The position numbers and the translations under genes were made by a program. 64,000 bases of DNA from Oscheius dolichura (taxonomy: Eukaryota > Nematoda > Chromadorea > Rhabditida > Rhabditidae). The DNA lies in contig OW051494.1 of assembly GCA_932521035.1 (NCBI GenBank), forward strand, positions 5,814,001-5,878,000. The letters run 5' to 3'. Shown piece by piece: positions 45,872 through 60,024 of the stretch (the first letter of the stretch is position 1; the number at the start of each line of letters is the position of its first letter). Under the pieces are notes generated by a model, which worked only from the letters and a program-made list of their open reading frames with translations, ran no database searches and was not told where the DNA came from.

Positions 45872-46924
45872 ATGCTGGAAAACGAATCCGAGACTTTCAG
45901 CAGTTTTGCATCTCATGATGCTCGTGATTTGACTGAAGAAGAGAGAACAAAAATTGACCAGCAGGTGTGCACCGTTTCCTTTTTTCCAGTGCGTAATAGG
46001 ATTTAGTCAATAATTTCAAGCAAAAGAAGCTTGAAGAAGAAGCACAGAAAAACTGGGATCGCTTTTATAACAGAAATAAAGATAACTTCTTCAAAGATCG
46101 TAACTGGAGCGCACAAGACATTCAAGAACTGTGTTTCGATGTTGATTTGAAGGTTAGTTATAAATCTACTTGTACATTTCATGGTTTAGTCGAATTTAAC
46201 ATTCTTGGAAGCTGGATGTGGAGTTGGCAGTGAGTTTTAGGAAGATAATATAATAAATTTACTATATCAAATATAGATTTCCTCATTCCCTTCGCCTCAA
46301 ATTTTCCTAATTTACAAGTTCAAGGTTTCGACTTTTCAAAGAATGCAATAGATCTACTTGAAAAACGCTTGGAAAGCGGCTGTGTTTGTCTTCAGTTTGT
46401 TCATATAATAATATTTTTTGTAGGTAAATGTTAAAACAGCCGTAGTTGATCTTACAGAAGCGACAAGTAGTCCCTTTTCTGATCAAGCCGATTTAGCAAC
46501 ACTTATATTTGTTCTATCAGCAATTCATCCGGAAAAACACCAACACAGTGTTTGCAATCTCACCAATTTTGTCAAGGTATGCTTCTTTATAAGTCCGGGG
46601 AGCGTTGCAGATTGGTGGTTCTGTTGTAGTTAGGGATTATGGTATTAACGACTATGCTATGATCAGATTTGGTAGAGGATCCAAGCTTGCAGAAAGGTTC
46701 TATGTCAGACAAGATGGAACACGGGCATTTTATTTTAAAAAAGGTATGACATGATGTTTATTTTATTTTATACAAATACTACAGAGGAACTAATAGAAAT
46801 CTTCGAGAATGCCGGGTTCAAGTTGCGACGGTGCGAATACTTGCATCGGCAGACAGTAAATCATCAGAAATCTTTGAATGTTCCTAGAATTTTTGTACAG
46901 GCGTGGTTTACGAGAGTAAAATAA
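45872..46924 (+). CDS. METTL6: METTL6-like tRNA (m3C) methyltransferase
   Basis: SAM-dependent enzyme forming 3-methylcytidine at tRNA position 32 (family knowledge). The N-terminus (SHDARDLTEEERTKID) is followed by NWDRFYNRNKDNFFKDRNW, typical of METTL2/6/8. Motif I, LEAGCGVGNFLIP, is the SAM-binding glycine loop. QGFDFSKNAIDLLEKRL, DLTEATSSPF, LIFVLSAIHPEKH, VVVRDYGINDYAMIRF and VRQDGTRAFYFKKEELIEIFENAGF follow, and it ends VPRIFVQAWFTRVK. The length of roughly 280 residues suits METTL6 better than METTL2/8. Its 3' end faces GALT with only 55 bp between the stop codons. Confidence 0.9.
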
Positions 46925-46979
46925 AGATAGGTCTAAATTTTTCTTTCTAACACCTGGTTAACTTACAAAAAGCTAGTTA

Positions 46980-48240
<1,261 letters not shown>

Positions 48241-48578
48241 GACTATTCTATAAATATAAACTATTTTAAGAAGCCAAGCTGATCTTTCTTGTTTGCCCTT
48301 TGCTATGTGAAAAGTAAAGGACGCAATCGTGTGCTGGAAGGAGTCTAATTGGAGAATCTACCGCGGTCGCGTGAATAAAACCAATTCATTTATTACTTGT
48401 AATCATCAATATATGCTGTACAAATAACACCAGCGACGGAAAACATGTGATGTGTACGGTAGATCAAATGGAAAGAGAAAAATAATTAAACGTATGAATA
48501 AAAAACAAAGAATAGTTTCCAACCATAAAACAATTTGATGTGGCGACTCTTCGGAATATCCAACAATGTTTTAAACCG
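48241..48578. other. Spacer between GALT and CCDC47
   Basis: AT-rich 338-bp interval between two minus-strand genes. It holds the GALT upstream region and the CCDC47 3' flank. No operon-type U-rich element was identified. No other feature was seen. Confidence 0.35.
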
Positions 48579-50280
48579 TCACATCTTCATTTTTAGCTGT
48601 TTGCATTTGGGCTGCTTAGATTTGGCTTCTCTCTTTAATTCCATTCGCTAAAAAAAATCAAATACTTTGAATAATGTGAGTAGGCACCTCAAGTCTGCGT
48701 TGCTTTTCAGGATCTTCCTCCTCCATCAGTCGTTGTTTTCTTTCACGAGTCTTCTCTTCACGTCGGGCCTAAAGAGGTTTACACGAACATTTATTATCTT
48801 ACCTGTGCGGCTTCCTGTCGTAACTGATGGGTAGTTTTCATAAACGCGTCCAGAACTTCACGTCGACGTTTATCGGCTTTTATCTTTGCCTCTTTACTCA
48901 AACGAATTTTGCGCATCTGTAAGCTAGGGTCGGTCAACGCAGTTGAAAACAGTTCACCTTATCAACAAGGTAAAAAATCATATTGAGCAATTCAGAAAGT
49001 GATTCCTCATCTTGACATTCATTGAAATTAATTGTGAACTGAACTAAATTTATAGTAGCTGGCATTTTCGTATATGTTTCGCCCCTACAATGAGAAAGTA
49101 ATCGGAATTAAAAATATACTTACTCTGGGGGACGTGGTCCTGAATATTGGTCAGAAATGTGTATACATTCAATAGCTTTTTCATATTTTTTAAGCAAATT
49201 ACAAAGTGCATTATCAAAGATAGAATGTGATGCTTCAGCTTGTTCCGCAAACAAAGCAAAACTGAAAAGATTTTATATGTTTGATGCGAAACGATGATAC
49301 CTAGACGGCAGATTAAATACTGAAGTATTTTTTCGTTCTGTAGCATAGGTTGATAAATCCAGCATTTCTTTAACTTGTTTCGCAACGGCCTTTTTTTGTC
49401 CAACAGCTATTACGAACGGATCTACTTCATTCGGATCGAGTTCAAACTAGAACACATAAAAATGTCGAAAAAAATGTAAGCAAACCTTCATAGTAAATTT
49501 GTCATTTGTCGGTGTGAAAAGTGACATCAGCCTACTCAGAAGGTCTTGCCTTTTTTGAGTCTTCAGCTGCATAAGCAATCCAGCGATTCCCGCACGTCCT
49601 GAGCACCAAACAATATATGAATAGTCTGTTTCCTTGGTGAGAACACCTCCAGCTAAATTATCACCTATGCCATCATCACCAACCTAAAATATGTATATAT
49701 ATAAAAATTTCAACAAAAGACTACCAAAGAAAACTGTTGCAACAGCTGTGGACGACACTTATCAAACCATTCCGTTGCTACCGACTGATTTTGACTGCGC
49801 CCGGTAACATAATTGACAAGATAAAGGGCGATTATGAAAAGAATGATGCCTTCTACTTGATAAGATGACCATGATGAACGAAAATGAGCAGGCACCTATT
49901 ATTTTTATAAAATTTCTTTCATTTGACTTACATCAGCAAACTTAAGCATCTCGACTTTAGGTTCTGCAGGCGCTTCCTCGTGCTTTTCTGCTTCCTCTCC
50001 TTCAAAATCCTCGATCCCGAAATCGTCATCTTTCTATAAAGTTTTATGCTATTGAAAAATCGGCTTACTACAGGTCTAAATTCCTTTTTCTCATGTACAT
50101 CCTTGGATGTAGCAGGCTCCAAAACAGACTCGCTATCCTAGAATTTACCTTGAGTACAGATATTATTTCAAATCAAACCTCAAATTCGGCAAATTCGTTA
50201 TCTTCTACTACAGACTTATCATTGGTGCATGTTGCCAATCCGAGGATACATAAGTATCCCAGAAGGATGTATACTTTCAT
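48579..50280 (-). CDS. CCDC47: CCDC47 / calumin, PAT-complex ER membrane protein
   Basis: Single-pass ER protein that works with Asterix as an intramembrane chaperone at the translocon. The signal peptide MKVYILLGYLCILGLATC is followed by an acidic lumenal part (EDNEFAEFEDSE, DFGIEDFEGEE), the TM segment EGIILFIIALYLVNYVTG, and the conserved cytosolic domain (SVATEWFDKCRPQLLQQFSLVGDDG, YIVWCSGRAGIAGLLMQLKTQKRQDLLSRLM, DPFVIAVGQKKAVAKQVKEMLDLS). A basic coiled-coil C-terminus (RREEKTRERKQRLMEEEDPEKQRR) ends KCKQLKMKM. It matches vertebrate CCDC47 along its length. Introns are about 35-55 nt. Confidence 0.93.
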
Positions 50281-50467
50281 TCTTGGCCAATTACCTAAAA
50301 CGATATCAAAAATAGATGTAACTACAGGGAAAATCAAGTTATGTAGATACTTTATCAGACAGCAATGGGACTAGAAAATATGAAATAAACAGAGTTCTCT
50401 ACAAGACCCCGTCCAAAATTCTTTGCAGCGACCTTCTCAAGGCAGGCGGCTCAATATTTCTTTCACA
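50281..50467. promoter_or_regulatory. Bidirectional promoter region, CCDC47 / ROGDI
   Basis: 187 bp separate the divergent start codons of CCDC47 (minus) and the ROGDI-like gene (plus), exactly the same spacing as between RRP5 and METTL6. AT-rich; no core promoter element was assigned. Confidence 0.45.
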
Positions 50468-51596
50468 ATGCTAGAAGTGAATCAATTAGCTAAAACTAAT
50501 CAAGAGGAAGGTAGGCCATAGGGAATTCTAAAGAACCCCCGTTTAGTTTCTCTAAGATCACCCTGCCAACAAAGCCTTCATCACGAATTCTTATGGATCC
50601 AATCTCACCATAGCATAAAAATTTTCAAAAATGTAAGTTACCCTCGATGCTTCATGAGATTCAGCCGGGTTTAGGTATTAGCATGTCTGAGAGAGTGCTG
50701 CATAAAGTTGCACTTAGGACATAAATGTGACGAACGGCTTATGGTTCCTTCAACCCAACCAAAAGCAGAGCAGCACACCTTGTCTGGGAAGCATGGCGGA
50801 GACAATTTGAAGGCATTCAAGCATTTCTCTAATGTTTTTATTTATTATATTAGGTCTCTGTGACACTGCTAGGAGATAACGTCTTACTGGCAGAAGTTGC
50901 CATAAAACATAGCAAAACGCCAGGTGGTACATTCCGAGCTGTAGCCCAGCCAGATGTACAGTGGAAATTACAACAACTACAGGTATACAAGCCTTAGAAA
51001 CAAAGATATAACCTAATAGGATCTTGGAAATCACATCCTCAAAGCGACAACAGTCCTTTGCGATGTGCAGGATAAACTGAAAGATATTTCCAACAATAAG
51101 GTCTATATTGGAACTCGGCATTTTTACCGGTTTACTTAGGCTTTCAATAATGAGACTGGCACGCTTATTCTGGAAGCAGCAAATTTTGTCAAGGAGGAAA
51201 TTGCCGCCTGTAGGACTTCTATTCTGCTGCCCCGAAAAAGGTAAAGAGCAAAGAGGCCAATTCACCAAAAAGTAAGATCTCTTCTGGAACTGTGTCACTT
51301 TCCTCCCACCAAACGTTTTGTTCCCGCACTGCCGCAAGATCAACTGATTTCATTCTACATTTCCAGTTGCCGTTTGGTATGCCATTTCCTGGTATATAAC
51401 AACGTTTATGAATTTCTAGGTGTGTGCCTCTTATCAAATGGTACCGAAGCAAACTGGATCGCAGGGACTGACAATCTCCATGGCCGAAAGTTCACTTACA
51501 TACCTTGACGAAATCTTGAAATTGCTGAATGTGTCTATGAGTTATATAGAAAAGCTTGTTTCAGATCTCAGCATGTCTCCGGAAGACCTTGTTTAA
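50468..51596 (+). CDS. ROGDI: ROGDI / Rav2-like protein
   Basis: Leucine-zipper-like protein linked to V-ATPase assembly (RAVE-like complexes) and to synaptic function. The conserved order is present: EEVSLRSPCQQSLHHEFLWI, CDERLMVPSTQP, VSVTLLGDNVLLAEVAIKHSK, AVAQPDVQWKLQQLQDLGNHI, TGTLILEAANFVKEEIAACRTSILLPRK, FPPTKRFVPALPQDQLISFYISSCRLVC, ASYQMVP, AESSLTYLDEILKLL and SDLSMSPEDLV at the end. Introns are 28-45 nt (28 nt at about 51391-51418). Some borders, such as that near 50800-50850, are approximate. ATG 50468 gives MLEVNQLAKTNQEE. Both V-ATPase and neuronal roles come from homologues. Confidence 0.85.
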
Positions 51597-51777
51597 AATC
51601 TAGTCTTTTCCAGACAAGTATTGTGTATAACTGTAATTATTGTTCATAGAATGTTGCCTTTACAATAAATACATACTTTTTTTGCAGTAATCTTTGATTT
51701 TCAACGGCTGTTGACCGATTTTCTCTCAATTTTGCACGCCTGTCTGGCCTCTCTCCACTGCATTGATCTTTTTAGGC

Positions 51778-53565
51778 ATGCTTGCCGCTCGTTCGCTCTT
51801 GCCCCGCGGAATTTCGTTTGCACCTCGCTGCCTTTCTACTAGCGCTCTAGCTATGGCGAAGGTAAACTATTTATTTCACTTATATCACATATTTCAGTAT
51901 CGCAAAGAAAGAGACACTTTTGGAGAATTAGAAGTACCCGTCGATAAATATTATGGGGCACAGACAATGCGGTATTCGCAGAGTAGAGCACAAACATAAA
52001 CAGATTCAGGTCGACGATGAATTTTAAAATCGGTGGCCTGGAAGAGCGAATGCCACTCCCAGTTGTGCATGCTTTTGGCATCCTGAAGAAAGCGGCAGCT
52101 CTCGTAATTTCGTTTTCAGTTTTATCTAATATTTTTCTAGGTTAACACTGAATATGGGCTTGACCCCAAACTGGCTGATGCCATTTCTAAAGCAGCCGAC
52201 GAAGTTACTAATGGTAAATTAGATGATCATTTCCCTCTTGTCACCTGGCAAACAGGATCAGGAACTCAATCCAACATGAATGTCAACGAGGTGATCTCAA
52301 ACAGGTAAATGATTTAGTAAATGCTCTTTTACTACGCTTTTTATTATTTACAGAGCCATCGAAATGTTGGGAGGAGAACTTGGCTCTAAAAAACCCGTAC
52401 ACCCTAATGATCATGTGAATATGAGCCAATCCAGTAATGACACGTTCCCTACCGCTATGCATATTGCAGTTGCCCGTGAAGTAAGTCTCGTAATTTTCAT
52501 AAACAATTACGCTGACAGGTTAATAATCGACTGATTCCTTCTCTAAAGCAGTTGAGAGCGTCCTTAAACACTAAAGCCGAAGAATTCAAAGATATTGTCA
52601 AGATTGGGCGTACTCATACTCAAGACGCTGTGCCTCTCACCCTTGGCCAAGAATTTTCTGCTTACGTTACTCAGATTGATAATGGAATTGCCCGAATCGA
52701 AGCAACATTACCCCGTCTTTACCAGCTGGCCGCTGGCGGTACAGCTGTTGGTACTGGCCTGAATACTCGCAAAGGGTTTGCAGAAAAAGTTGCAAAGTAA
52801 GATTGTACCGCTTCAGTTGAGCCATTGGTTTTTTTAGAAAAGTTTCTGACCTTACCGGCCTTCCTTTTGAAACAGCTCCCAATAAATTCGAGGCATTGGC
52901 CGCACACGATGCACTCGTTGAGGTACACGGGGCTCTCAACACTGTGGCCGTTTCGTTCATGAAGATCGGCAATGATATCCGTTTCCTTGGATCTGGTCCA
53001 CGGTATAGAATTTGGAATTTTGTTGTTAGCTTAGTCTTTTAAGATGTGGCTTAGGAGAGCTCAGCCTCCCTGAAAATGAACCTGGAAGCTCGATTATGCC
53101 AGGCAAAGTTAATCCGACTCAATGTGAAGCTATCACAATGGTTTCTGCGCAAGTAATGGGAAATCAGGTAAGAATGAATGGTTTAAATGAACCATCAATT
53201 TCTAGGTTGCCGTCTCTATAGGAGGATCAAATGGACACTTTGAGTTGAATGTTTTCAAACCGCTAATTGTTCGGAATGTGCTGCAATCTACGCGGCTTCT
53301 AGCCGACTCTGCGGTTTCGTTCGCAGAGCACTGTGTTGACGGAATTATCGCAAACAGGGATAATATCGCCAAAATTATGCGTGAATCGCTGATGCTTGTC
53401 ACCGCCCTCAACCCCCACATCGGATATGACAACGCTGCCAAGATCGCTAAAACTGCTCACAAGAATGGAACTACGCTCAAAGAAGAAGCCATCAACCTGG
53501 GCATTCTAACCGCTGAACAATTTGACCAATGGGTTCTTCCCGAAAATATGCTTGGACCTAAGTAG
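51778..53565 (+). CDS. FH: Fumarate hydratase, class II
   Basis: TCA-cycle enzyme (fumarate + H2O to malate). The N-terminus [21 protein letters not shown] is a mitochondrial targeting peptide; an internal Met ([23 protein letters not shown]) may allow a cytosolic form. It contains YYGAQTMR, the substrate-binding [63 protein letters not shown], and the lyase signature [16 protein letters not shown] near 53090-53140. Then [23 protein letters not shown] and the terminal [12 protein letters not shown]. All catalytic segments are intact. ATG 51778 follows TTTTTAG by two bases. AATAAA is at 53578, 66 bp before the convergent RPS3A stop. Confidence 0.96.
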
Positions 53566-53643
53566 GAATGTAGTATGAATAAAGATTTAAAGTGAAACAC
53601 CGTTAATAACAAAACTTTATCGCAACCGCGAAATAACAACGCA

Positions 53644-54566
53644 TTAAACGCTTTCTTGGATTGGAGGCTCGTAGTCGTCAGGGCGGTCGATCTTCTCGCC
53701 GTCAGCACCGATAGCGGCGGAATCTCCATGGAGGTCCATAAGACGTCCCATATCAAATCGGGGCTTTTTCAACACCTTCACTTTACGGATGAAAACATCC
53801 TGAAGAGGGTACAGTGTCTGACACGATTTCTCGATGTCTTTGCCAATTGAATCTGGGATTAGCTTAGAGCAGACTTCTTTTAGATCACAACCAGATACCT
53901 GAAATGGAAGGATATAATAAACGGATAATCATAGAGTATGACGAACGTACTTCTCACATAGACGAAAAATAATAAAAATAAAATGATTTAAAAAATGTAA
54001 GCGTACCTCTTTTTGAATAAGTTCAACCATGCGTGCACGGATGGCGCGCACTTTAGAGCTTTTAGTGTAACAAGTCTTCTTTACTTGGTTAGGGCTCTTG
54101 CGCGTGAAACCAATACAGAAAACACGGAGAAGATAGCCATCGGTGGTCTTGACGGCAGCGTTTGCTTCAACAAGAGTCTAAAATATCAATTGAGAAATAA
54201 ACAAACAATAGCAACTTACATGCCACTTCTTGACAATAGAGCACAGCTTGTCGCGAGTCATGGACATAGCGTGGAAGTTGGTGAGAACGTTTTTGCCTTG
54301 GACGTCTTCGCAGACAAGCTTGAACTTTCTGAAGTCAGCCTCAGATCCGTTCAGATCTCCCAACGAGACTTCAAACACGCGTCCTTTCAGCCCTTCGGAA
54401 GCAATTTTGGTTCCCTGTGTTCTGTTGATGAGTGTCTTTCCGACTTGGCGGTTGGTGAACATAGAGGGGGCCTTGATGTCATACCACTCCTTACGTGAGA
54501 AGGGATCAACAGCCTTCTTCTTTCCACCCTTCTTTCCCATCTTGTTATTGTTCTTTCCGACCGCCA
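53644..54566 (-). CDS. RPS3A: 40S ribosomal protein S3a (eS1)
   Basis: Structural protein of the small ribosomal subunit. It starts [21 protein letters not shown], followed by [95 protein letters not shown], and at the C-terminus [26 protein letters not shown] and [12 protein letters not shown]. The length of about 260 residues agrees with the family. Introns are short, including one of about 36 nt near 54180-54217 and a longer one (about 107 nt) near 53900-54006. Confidence 0.97.
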
Positions 54567-55111
54567 TTGTTAGCGGTGTAATCCAAGCTGAATTCAATTT
54601 ATAAATGGATTACAAGCAAAGGAAAATGATAGAAAGCACAAGTCATGTAGTCCGTTTTCAACGGAAAAGCCGCAGCCAAAGGTTAATTCAGTAATCTCGC
54701 AGGCCAAAAATGAAAAATTACGCCTTTTCGGTTGGAAACGGGCTATATGAGCAAATGCAGCTCTTTCAGAGGAATACAAGCTTGCTTTCAGCAAATAAAC
54801 GGAGCAAAAAGAAGGTACAAAGACAAAAATCAGGAGATCTTGTCCCAAAAATAGTGTCGCGGGCTTTCAAGGACTAAACGGTGCGATCGCGGCAGGAGCC
54901 ATTTTGACGAGGGAGACAAAAAAAAACGCCCTTTCTTCTTTCGTGCTTCTCCCAATGATTTTCTTTGACTTTTTCTAACAGTGATAACGGATGAAGAAAA
55001 TATACAATTTGTTGTGTCTCTTGAATCTGTTGAATTGGCAAACACAAATTTAGTGAATTGACGTATTCTGTTACTTGCCACAGTTCTGCAGTATATATGC
55101 ATTTTTCAGAT
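54567..55111. promoter_or_regulatory. Divergent upstream region, RPS3A / eIF4E-transporter
   Basis: 545 bp between divergent start codons. Minus-strand frames (54594-54848, 54830-55102) are open by chance. Pyrimidine-rich segments near the RPS3A start could represent the TOP-like leader usual for ribosomal protein genes; this is inference. Confidence 0.45.
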
Positions 55112-58100
55112 ATGGCAGAAAATGAAAAAGTGCATCCATTGGTATCTAATTTGTTGGAGCAAGTGTTTGTGCCACGGATAGCTGGCGAAGTCTTCAGATA
55201 TGATCGAGATGAAATGATGCGTTTAAAAACTGTACCACTCAGCGTAACACGACCAGATAATCTTTCAGTAGAGTTCGACGGGTAAATATTTTGGTTTCAG
55301 TGTCCTTATATAAAATTAATTTAGAGAAGATGGGAAATTTTCACCTTTTAAATGGCTTGAACATCGTTGGGAAGTAGAAGGAATTAAAAACAGACCGACT
55401 AATAAAAAGCTGCAGGTTATTCAGCTTCCTGATTTCTAAATAGATAATACTTTAGGATGCGCTGAGAGCAGATTGTGATGAAAACGCGGGTCTTTCCCCA
55501 CAGCGTCGAGGATTCTCTAGCGGTTGCAGGGCTCCAACAGAAGAAAAAAAAGAAAGAGAAGGTAAAAAAGACGAGTATTGTTTAACAATTGTTTTAGTCA
55601 ACTCGTTAGTTTCAAAAGATGACGGATGGAGTACTGTTGACAGCGCAAAAGAACGGCAAGAAACGAAATTTTGGGTCATAATTTGGTTTTAGACTTTTTG
55701 CAGCATCAAGTTCAAAATGGAGACCTGCTTCTACCAGTTCTGAGAAATTTAACAGTGCCAAAGGAAATGAGTTCAAGTTGCCCTTTGTAACGTTCCGGTT
55801 AAAATTTAATGTAATTTTTTAAGCAAAGATCAACGGCTGTCGTTGACAAATCTGCTAAAGGCGCTGGTTGGAAAACAATCGAAGGGAAAGAACGGCAGAG
55901 CGGCTCATTTTCAACTACGGGAAAGTTTATTCCAGCGCGAAGTTATAGGTATCCATCCTTATAAGGCAATTTACTTGTCTAGGGGAACGGATGAAAGAGG
56001 AGAAAAGATTCCCGAATGGGCGGATGATCCTACTACAATGGACGATATGATTGAGTTAAGAGGTTTCGAAGAGCCTACGAAAAGTTTGCTGTGCAGATTA
56101 TTTGTAATAATCTGACTTTTAGAAAAGAAAGGCGCTAAAACTGATAATAAATCGAAGAGCGGTACAAACAGCAGATCAAGTCCAGCTCCTCTATCTAAAG
56201 AGAAAACTGGTTCAGGTATATTTTTTAATGCTACCTCACATGTTGTTCAGACAAAGCACTCCTCGAATCCTTGAGAATGACTGCTGAAACTACACCTATT
56301 CCATTACCTGATACAGACGCAGAATTAGCGGCCATCTTGGGACTAATGGATTTACCACCCGGCCTTCCAAATCCTTCCGGCCTCAATGCTGTTTGTTTAT
56401 TATTTTTTGCCTAAGGAACTCTTGTTTCTAGGCTACTGCTTCCACAATTTCTGGCTTAAGTGGAAGCCGAATGAGTAAATTTTTTAACAAGGGAGCAGCT
56501 TCCAGTAATTTTTCTCTTTATGTAAATCATATATTACAGCAGATTCAAGCGCCCAATCAGTTAAAGAAGGGCGTACCCAATTATCAGTTACCGAGGAAAT
56601 GTCTTCTAATCCTATGCTGGCAAAACTGTTTTCACACAATTCAACAGGGCGGGGATCTCCCCAGGTTTTACCTATTTTTGTTGTATTTATAATCGTTTTA
56701 AAGAATATAAACAAAAACAACCAAAATGTTCGGCCTCTTCGTCTTGAAGATCTTGAACGAAACTTTTCTCCTGCGCGAAATGAAGATTTATTACAGAAAC
56801 AAACTCAAGGAGACGACGTTAGTTTAATTTCAATATTTCTCCAGTTCTCTTTTCTAGATTGCCAAAGGGAATCTTCTTCAGGATCCCCAGCAACAGGCGC
56901 AGCTTCTCCAAAAATTACATAAGGTCGCTCGGCAACAGGTTTTGTTTATTAAAATATCATCTAATTCTCTTCTAGGAAGAAGGCCAGAGTTCAGCAAGTC
57001 CTCCACTTCAACGTCATACAGCCCAACCAGGAATACCTTCCAACACTTCTAGCTTTCCAATTCCTGGAATGGTGCCGCAAATTCCACGTGTGTTTATTTA
57101 CGTAACGGAACCTTTTTTTCTTCAGCTGAACATATTTTGGTTGCCCACGCTCAGCATCTTCTCGCCATGCAATTACAGCAAGCTTATCCTGGTGGAGTAC
57201 CTCAAATAGCTCCTCCTATTCGTAAGTATAAGAATATTCTAGAATTACTTGGGTTTTCAGTTGAAAGGATGCGAAATGATCTAATTCGCAATATTATTGC
57301 ACGTCACCAACAGCTGCAGAGTATAATGGCAAATGCTAATCTTCAACAGCATGCCGCTGCTGCTGTGCAACAAGCTAAGGTACGGTGGACTTTCCAGTAT
57401 TCACCATCCTTCACGCTTATTAGACTGTTCGCCCTGCTATGATTCCAGCTTCAGTACAGAGACAAATGTCGAAAGCTGTTGTGGTAGAAGAAAAACGTGA
57501 TAAGGAGAGCGAAGGTTTATTAAACTAATTTATATTACCGAATCAAGTTTTAAAGAAGATAGCGCTATGCGGCAACAGGCAGAAATTTTTAAAAAACAGC
57601 AGATGCAGCAGCAGTACAGTGTTTTGATGAATGCTATGCAAAGTTAGTTTGCTGAATTAGTTGATAACCATAATTTATAGATGGGCTTCCAATGGCAGCT
57701 ATCCGGCAAGGAACAGTGCCAGTTGGACAAACGCCAAACCCACAACAGGTTTTTAATGTAAGGCTGTTTAATGCCTACAATTTAGCTTCAAGCAATAATG
57801 GCTGCCCAAGCACAAGCACAGCAGTTGCACCGGATGGCTTACATGCAGAAACAACAACAGCAACAACAGGCAGCAATGATGAAATTAGTGGCTATCCAAC
57901 AGCAACAACAAATACAACATAACGGTGAAGCGGAAAGGACATCGACAGGCCCTGCCGGAAATGGCAATGACATGTTGCAGGTTTTGTATTAAAACATTTT
58001 AATCGAATATTTTCTTTTCTTTTAAATAGTTATCTAATTTTTCAGGTCGGTTCTATCCAAACACCGCTAGAGAAACTTCTTACTGCTGCAGGTGTTCAAC

Positions 58101-58379
58101 CGTCACAATTTAATGGGTCCACAGATCAAACAAGCCGCATGGTTAGAAACGTTTTTTATGTGTACAAAAATTTAGATGGGTACTTCTAACTTTGCTGGAG
58201 CACGCCCGATGAGTTTAGAGGAATTAGAGCGTAACATATCTGTGAGTGTTTACTCTTTCTTACCATGCAACTAATTTGTATTTCAGAACACTGTCCCATC
58301 TCTACCTTCTACTGTTCGTCCTATGAGTCTAGAGGAATTAGAACGACATCTTACGGAAAAATCCAACAAACTGACCTAA
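55112..58379 (+). CDS. EIF4ENIF1: eIF4E transporter (4E-T / IFET-1-like)
   Basis: P-body scaffold that binds eIF4E and DDX6/CGH-1 to repress mRNAs. The N-terminus contains FRYDRDEMMRLK, resembling the YxxxxLphi eIF4E-binding motif with Met in place of Leu, followed by WLEHRWEVEGIKNRP. The middle is low-complexity with Arg/Lys- and Ser-rich exons. A Q-rich region follows (HAQHLLAMQLQQAYPGG, QQLQSIMANANLQQHAAAAVQQAK). Near the C-terminus are two repeats of the 4E-T signature, RPMSLEELERN and RPMSLEELERHL. About 18 short exons. ATG 55112 lies two bases after TTTTTCAG. The stop is at 58377-58379. Confidence 0.82.
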
Positions 58380-58951
58380 ATGCCAAGGGACCATGTTTTT
58401 GGTTTGCTTTTATTCTCAAAAATTATAGCTGCACGTTAGAAACTCACCTTTTCTTGTATGTATCTTTATTAGTTTGTTGTCTTTTTGTTTAAGTATACGG
58501 GATGCATTGATAACGGGATGTGATTGGTTTACTTATGTGTGTAACCCTATTTTTACTGCTAAGTACAGTTCTTTGCTATTTTTATTCGTCTGGGACACAA
58601 ATTTATACATTGATAAAATTCACCTACCTATTAATCGCAGTTGTAACCTTCCTGCTATTCAAAACAGATTACGGGCAACCTTATGTTAGCTTTCGCTGTT
58701 AGCACTAAGCAAATATTTTTAGACACTATTCTGCTACATGTCCAGAATACGAAACTCCGGTTACGATATGCCGTTTCTAAATGTTGCGGTATTTTTTTTA
58801 ATGTGTTTCACGGTAATTTTCGTTCTTAACCTGTTTCGATAGATAACCATATTAAATATTTGATTACAGCAACTTTTTTTCCCCAATTTAGCTTGCATAG
58901 TCATCCCATTTATTTATGTTTATTCAATTTGATACAATAATGGTATTTTAG
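58380..58951. other. 3' UTR and spacer
   Basis: AT-rich interval after the eIF4E-transporter stop. Open frames at 58474-58702 are U-rich and unlike protein. ATTTTAG lies immediately before the next start codon. Confidence 0.4.
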
Positions 58952-60024
58952 ATGGGGAAAAGGAAATTCGAAGAAGAGATTATTAAAAAGGAAGAGTTCG
59001 GCAGCGATGACGAGGCTGAAGAAATACAAAGCAAAGTAGTCTCTTATTTGCAAATTTTTATCATTTATAGAAACCAAAAGAAGATGAAATCCGTCCTTTG
59101 AATCCAAAACATATAAAACAAGAGAAACTAGACGTGTCTACGCTTCCTGAATCGAACATGGTTGCAAATAGCTAAATGTTTATTATATTAATTGCTTTAG
59201 AAGACGGAAAGAATTACATTTGCCGAAGCGTCAGCTATGATCAAAAAGAACCCACATTGTGGATTTAAGATTGTTAAAGAAAAAAGGCATATTTCTCTAC
59301 CATATCATTTAATGTCCGGGAAGATTAAAGAAGCCTTAGAGTATATATGTAGACTACAACTTAATAAATATCGCGGAAGGTAAGTTTTTTGAAACTACCG
59401 ACATCATTTCTCAGCGTTGGAGGAGCAGTCATTGCAGTAGACTATAAAGGTATAAAATTACTTTCAAAGTCGAGAGTGATAGATGATCAGCCATGTTTCC
59501 ATTGTCAAGCGATTACACCTTTTGTAGTTTTCAGGTATGTAATTTTGTAGTTATATAAATCGACCATTTACTTTTTTTAAGTCCGGCTCATCAACAAAAT
59601 TTTGAAGCAATTGTAACGAGTATTAGCGAAGGATTTATTACAGCACTCATTTACGGCGTAATAACAGTAAATATAGATATAAATCCAAAGAGGTGTAAGA
59701 CAGGCAAGTGATTATAGATCTGAAAATCCAATCTGATATAGCAGCTAAATTAGAAGTCGGTGATGTTATAACCGCTTTGTGCGAATGTCTTCAAATCAAG
59801 CGTGGAATGTGCCAAATGAAAGGCACTTTCAGCAAATTTGTTAGAAAAGGAACTAAGTTAGTGGTTATTTTTTAATTATGCGGAGATAAAAAAAAGTTTG
59901 GTACTAATTAGGCATGTTTAGAAATGAAATTGATTCGATTCTAATATCAACTCAGAGAAACGTCAACAGCTCCCTATCACAGCAGAACAAAGCGATTCGG
60001 CTTGATGATACCGATGAAGATTAG
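58952..60024 (+). CDS. POLR1F: RNA polymerase I subunit RPA43 (POLR1F)
   Basis: Rpb7/Rpa43-type stalk subunit of Pol I. A charged N-terminus (MGKRKFEEEIIKKEEFGSDDE) is followed by ITFAEASAMIKKNPHCGFK and ISLPYHLMSGKIKEALEYICRLQLNKY. Then comes the family core GGAVIAVDYKGIKLLSKSRVIDDQPCFHC, a VVFSPAHQQNFEAIVTSISEGFITALIYGVI S1/OB-like domain, KLEVGDVITALCECLQIKRGM and a short tail ending LDDTDED. The GGxVxAY and DDQP blocks are diagnostic. About seven exons. ATG 58952 directly follows ATTTTAG. Together with RRP5 it makes this AT-rich block strong in ribosome biogenesis. Confidence 0.88.

Noticed and set aside
50750-51343. Long minus-strand ORF (197 codons) as a membrane protein
   Set aside because: It is the antisense of ROGDI exons, which have clear homology and splice sites on the plus strand.
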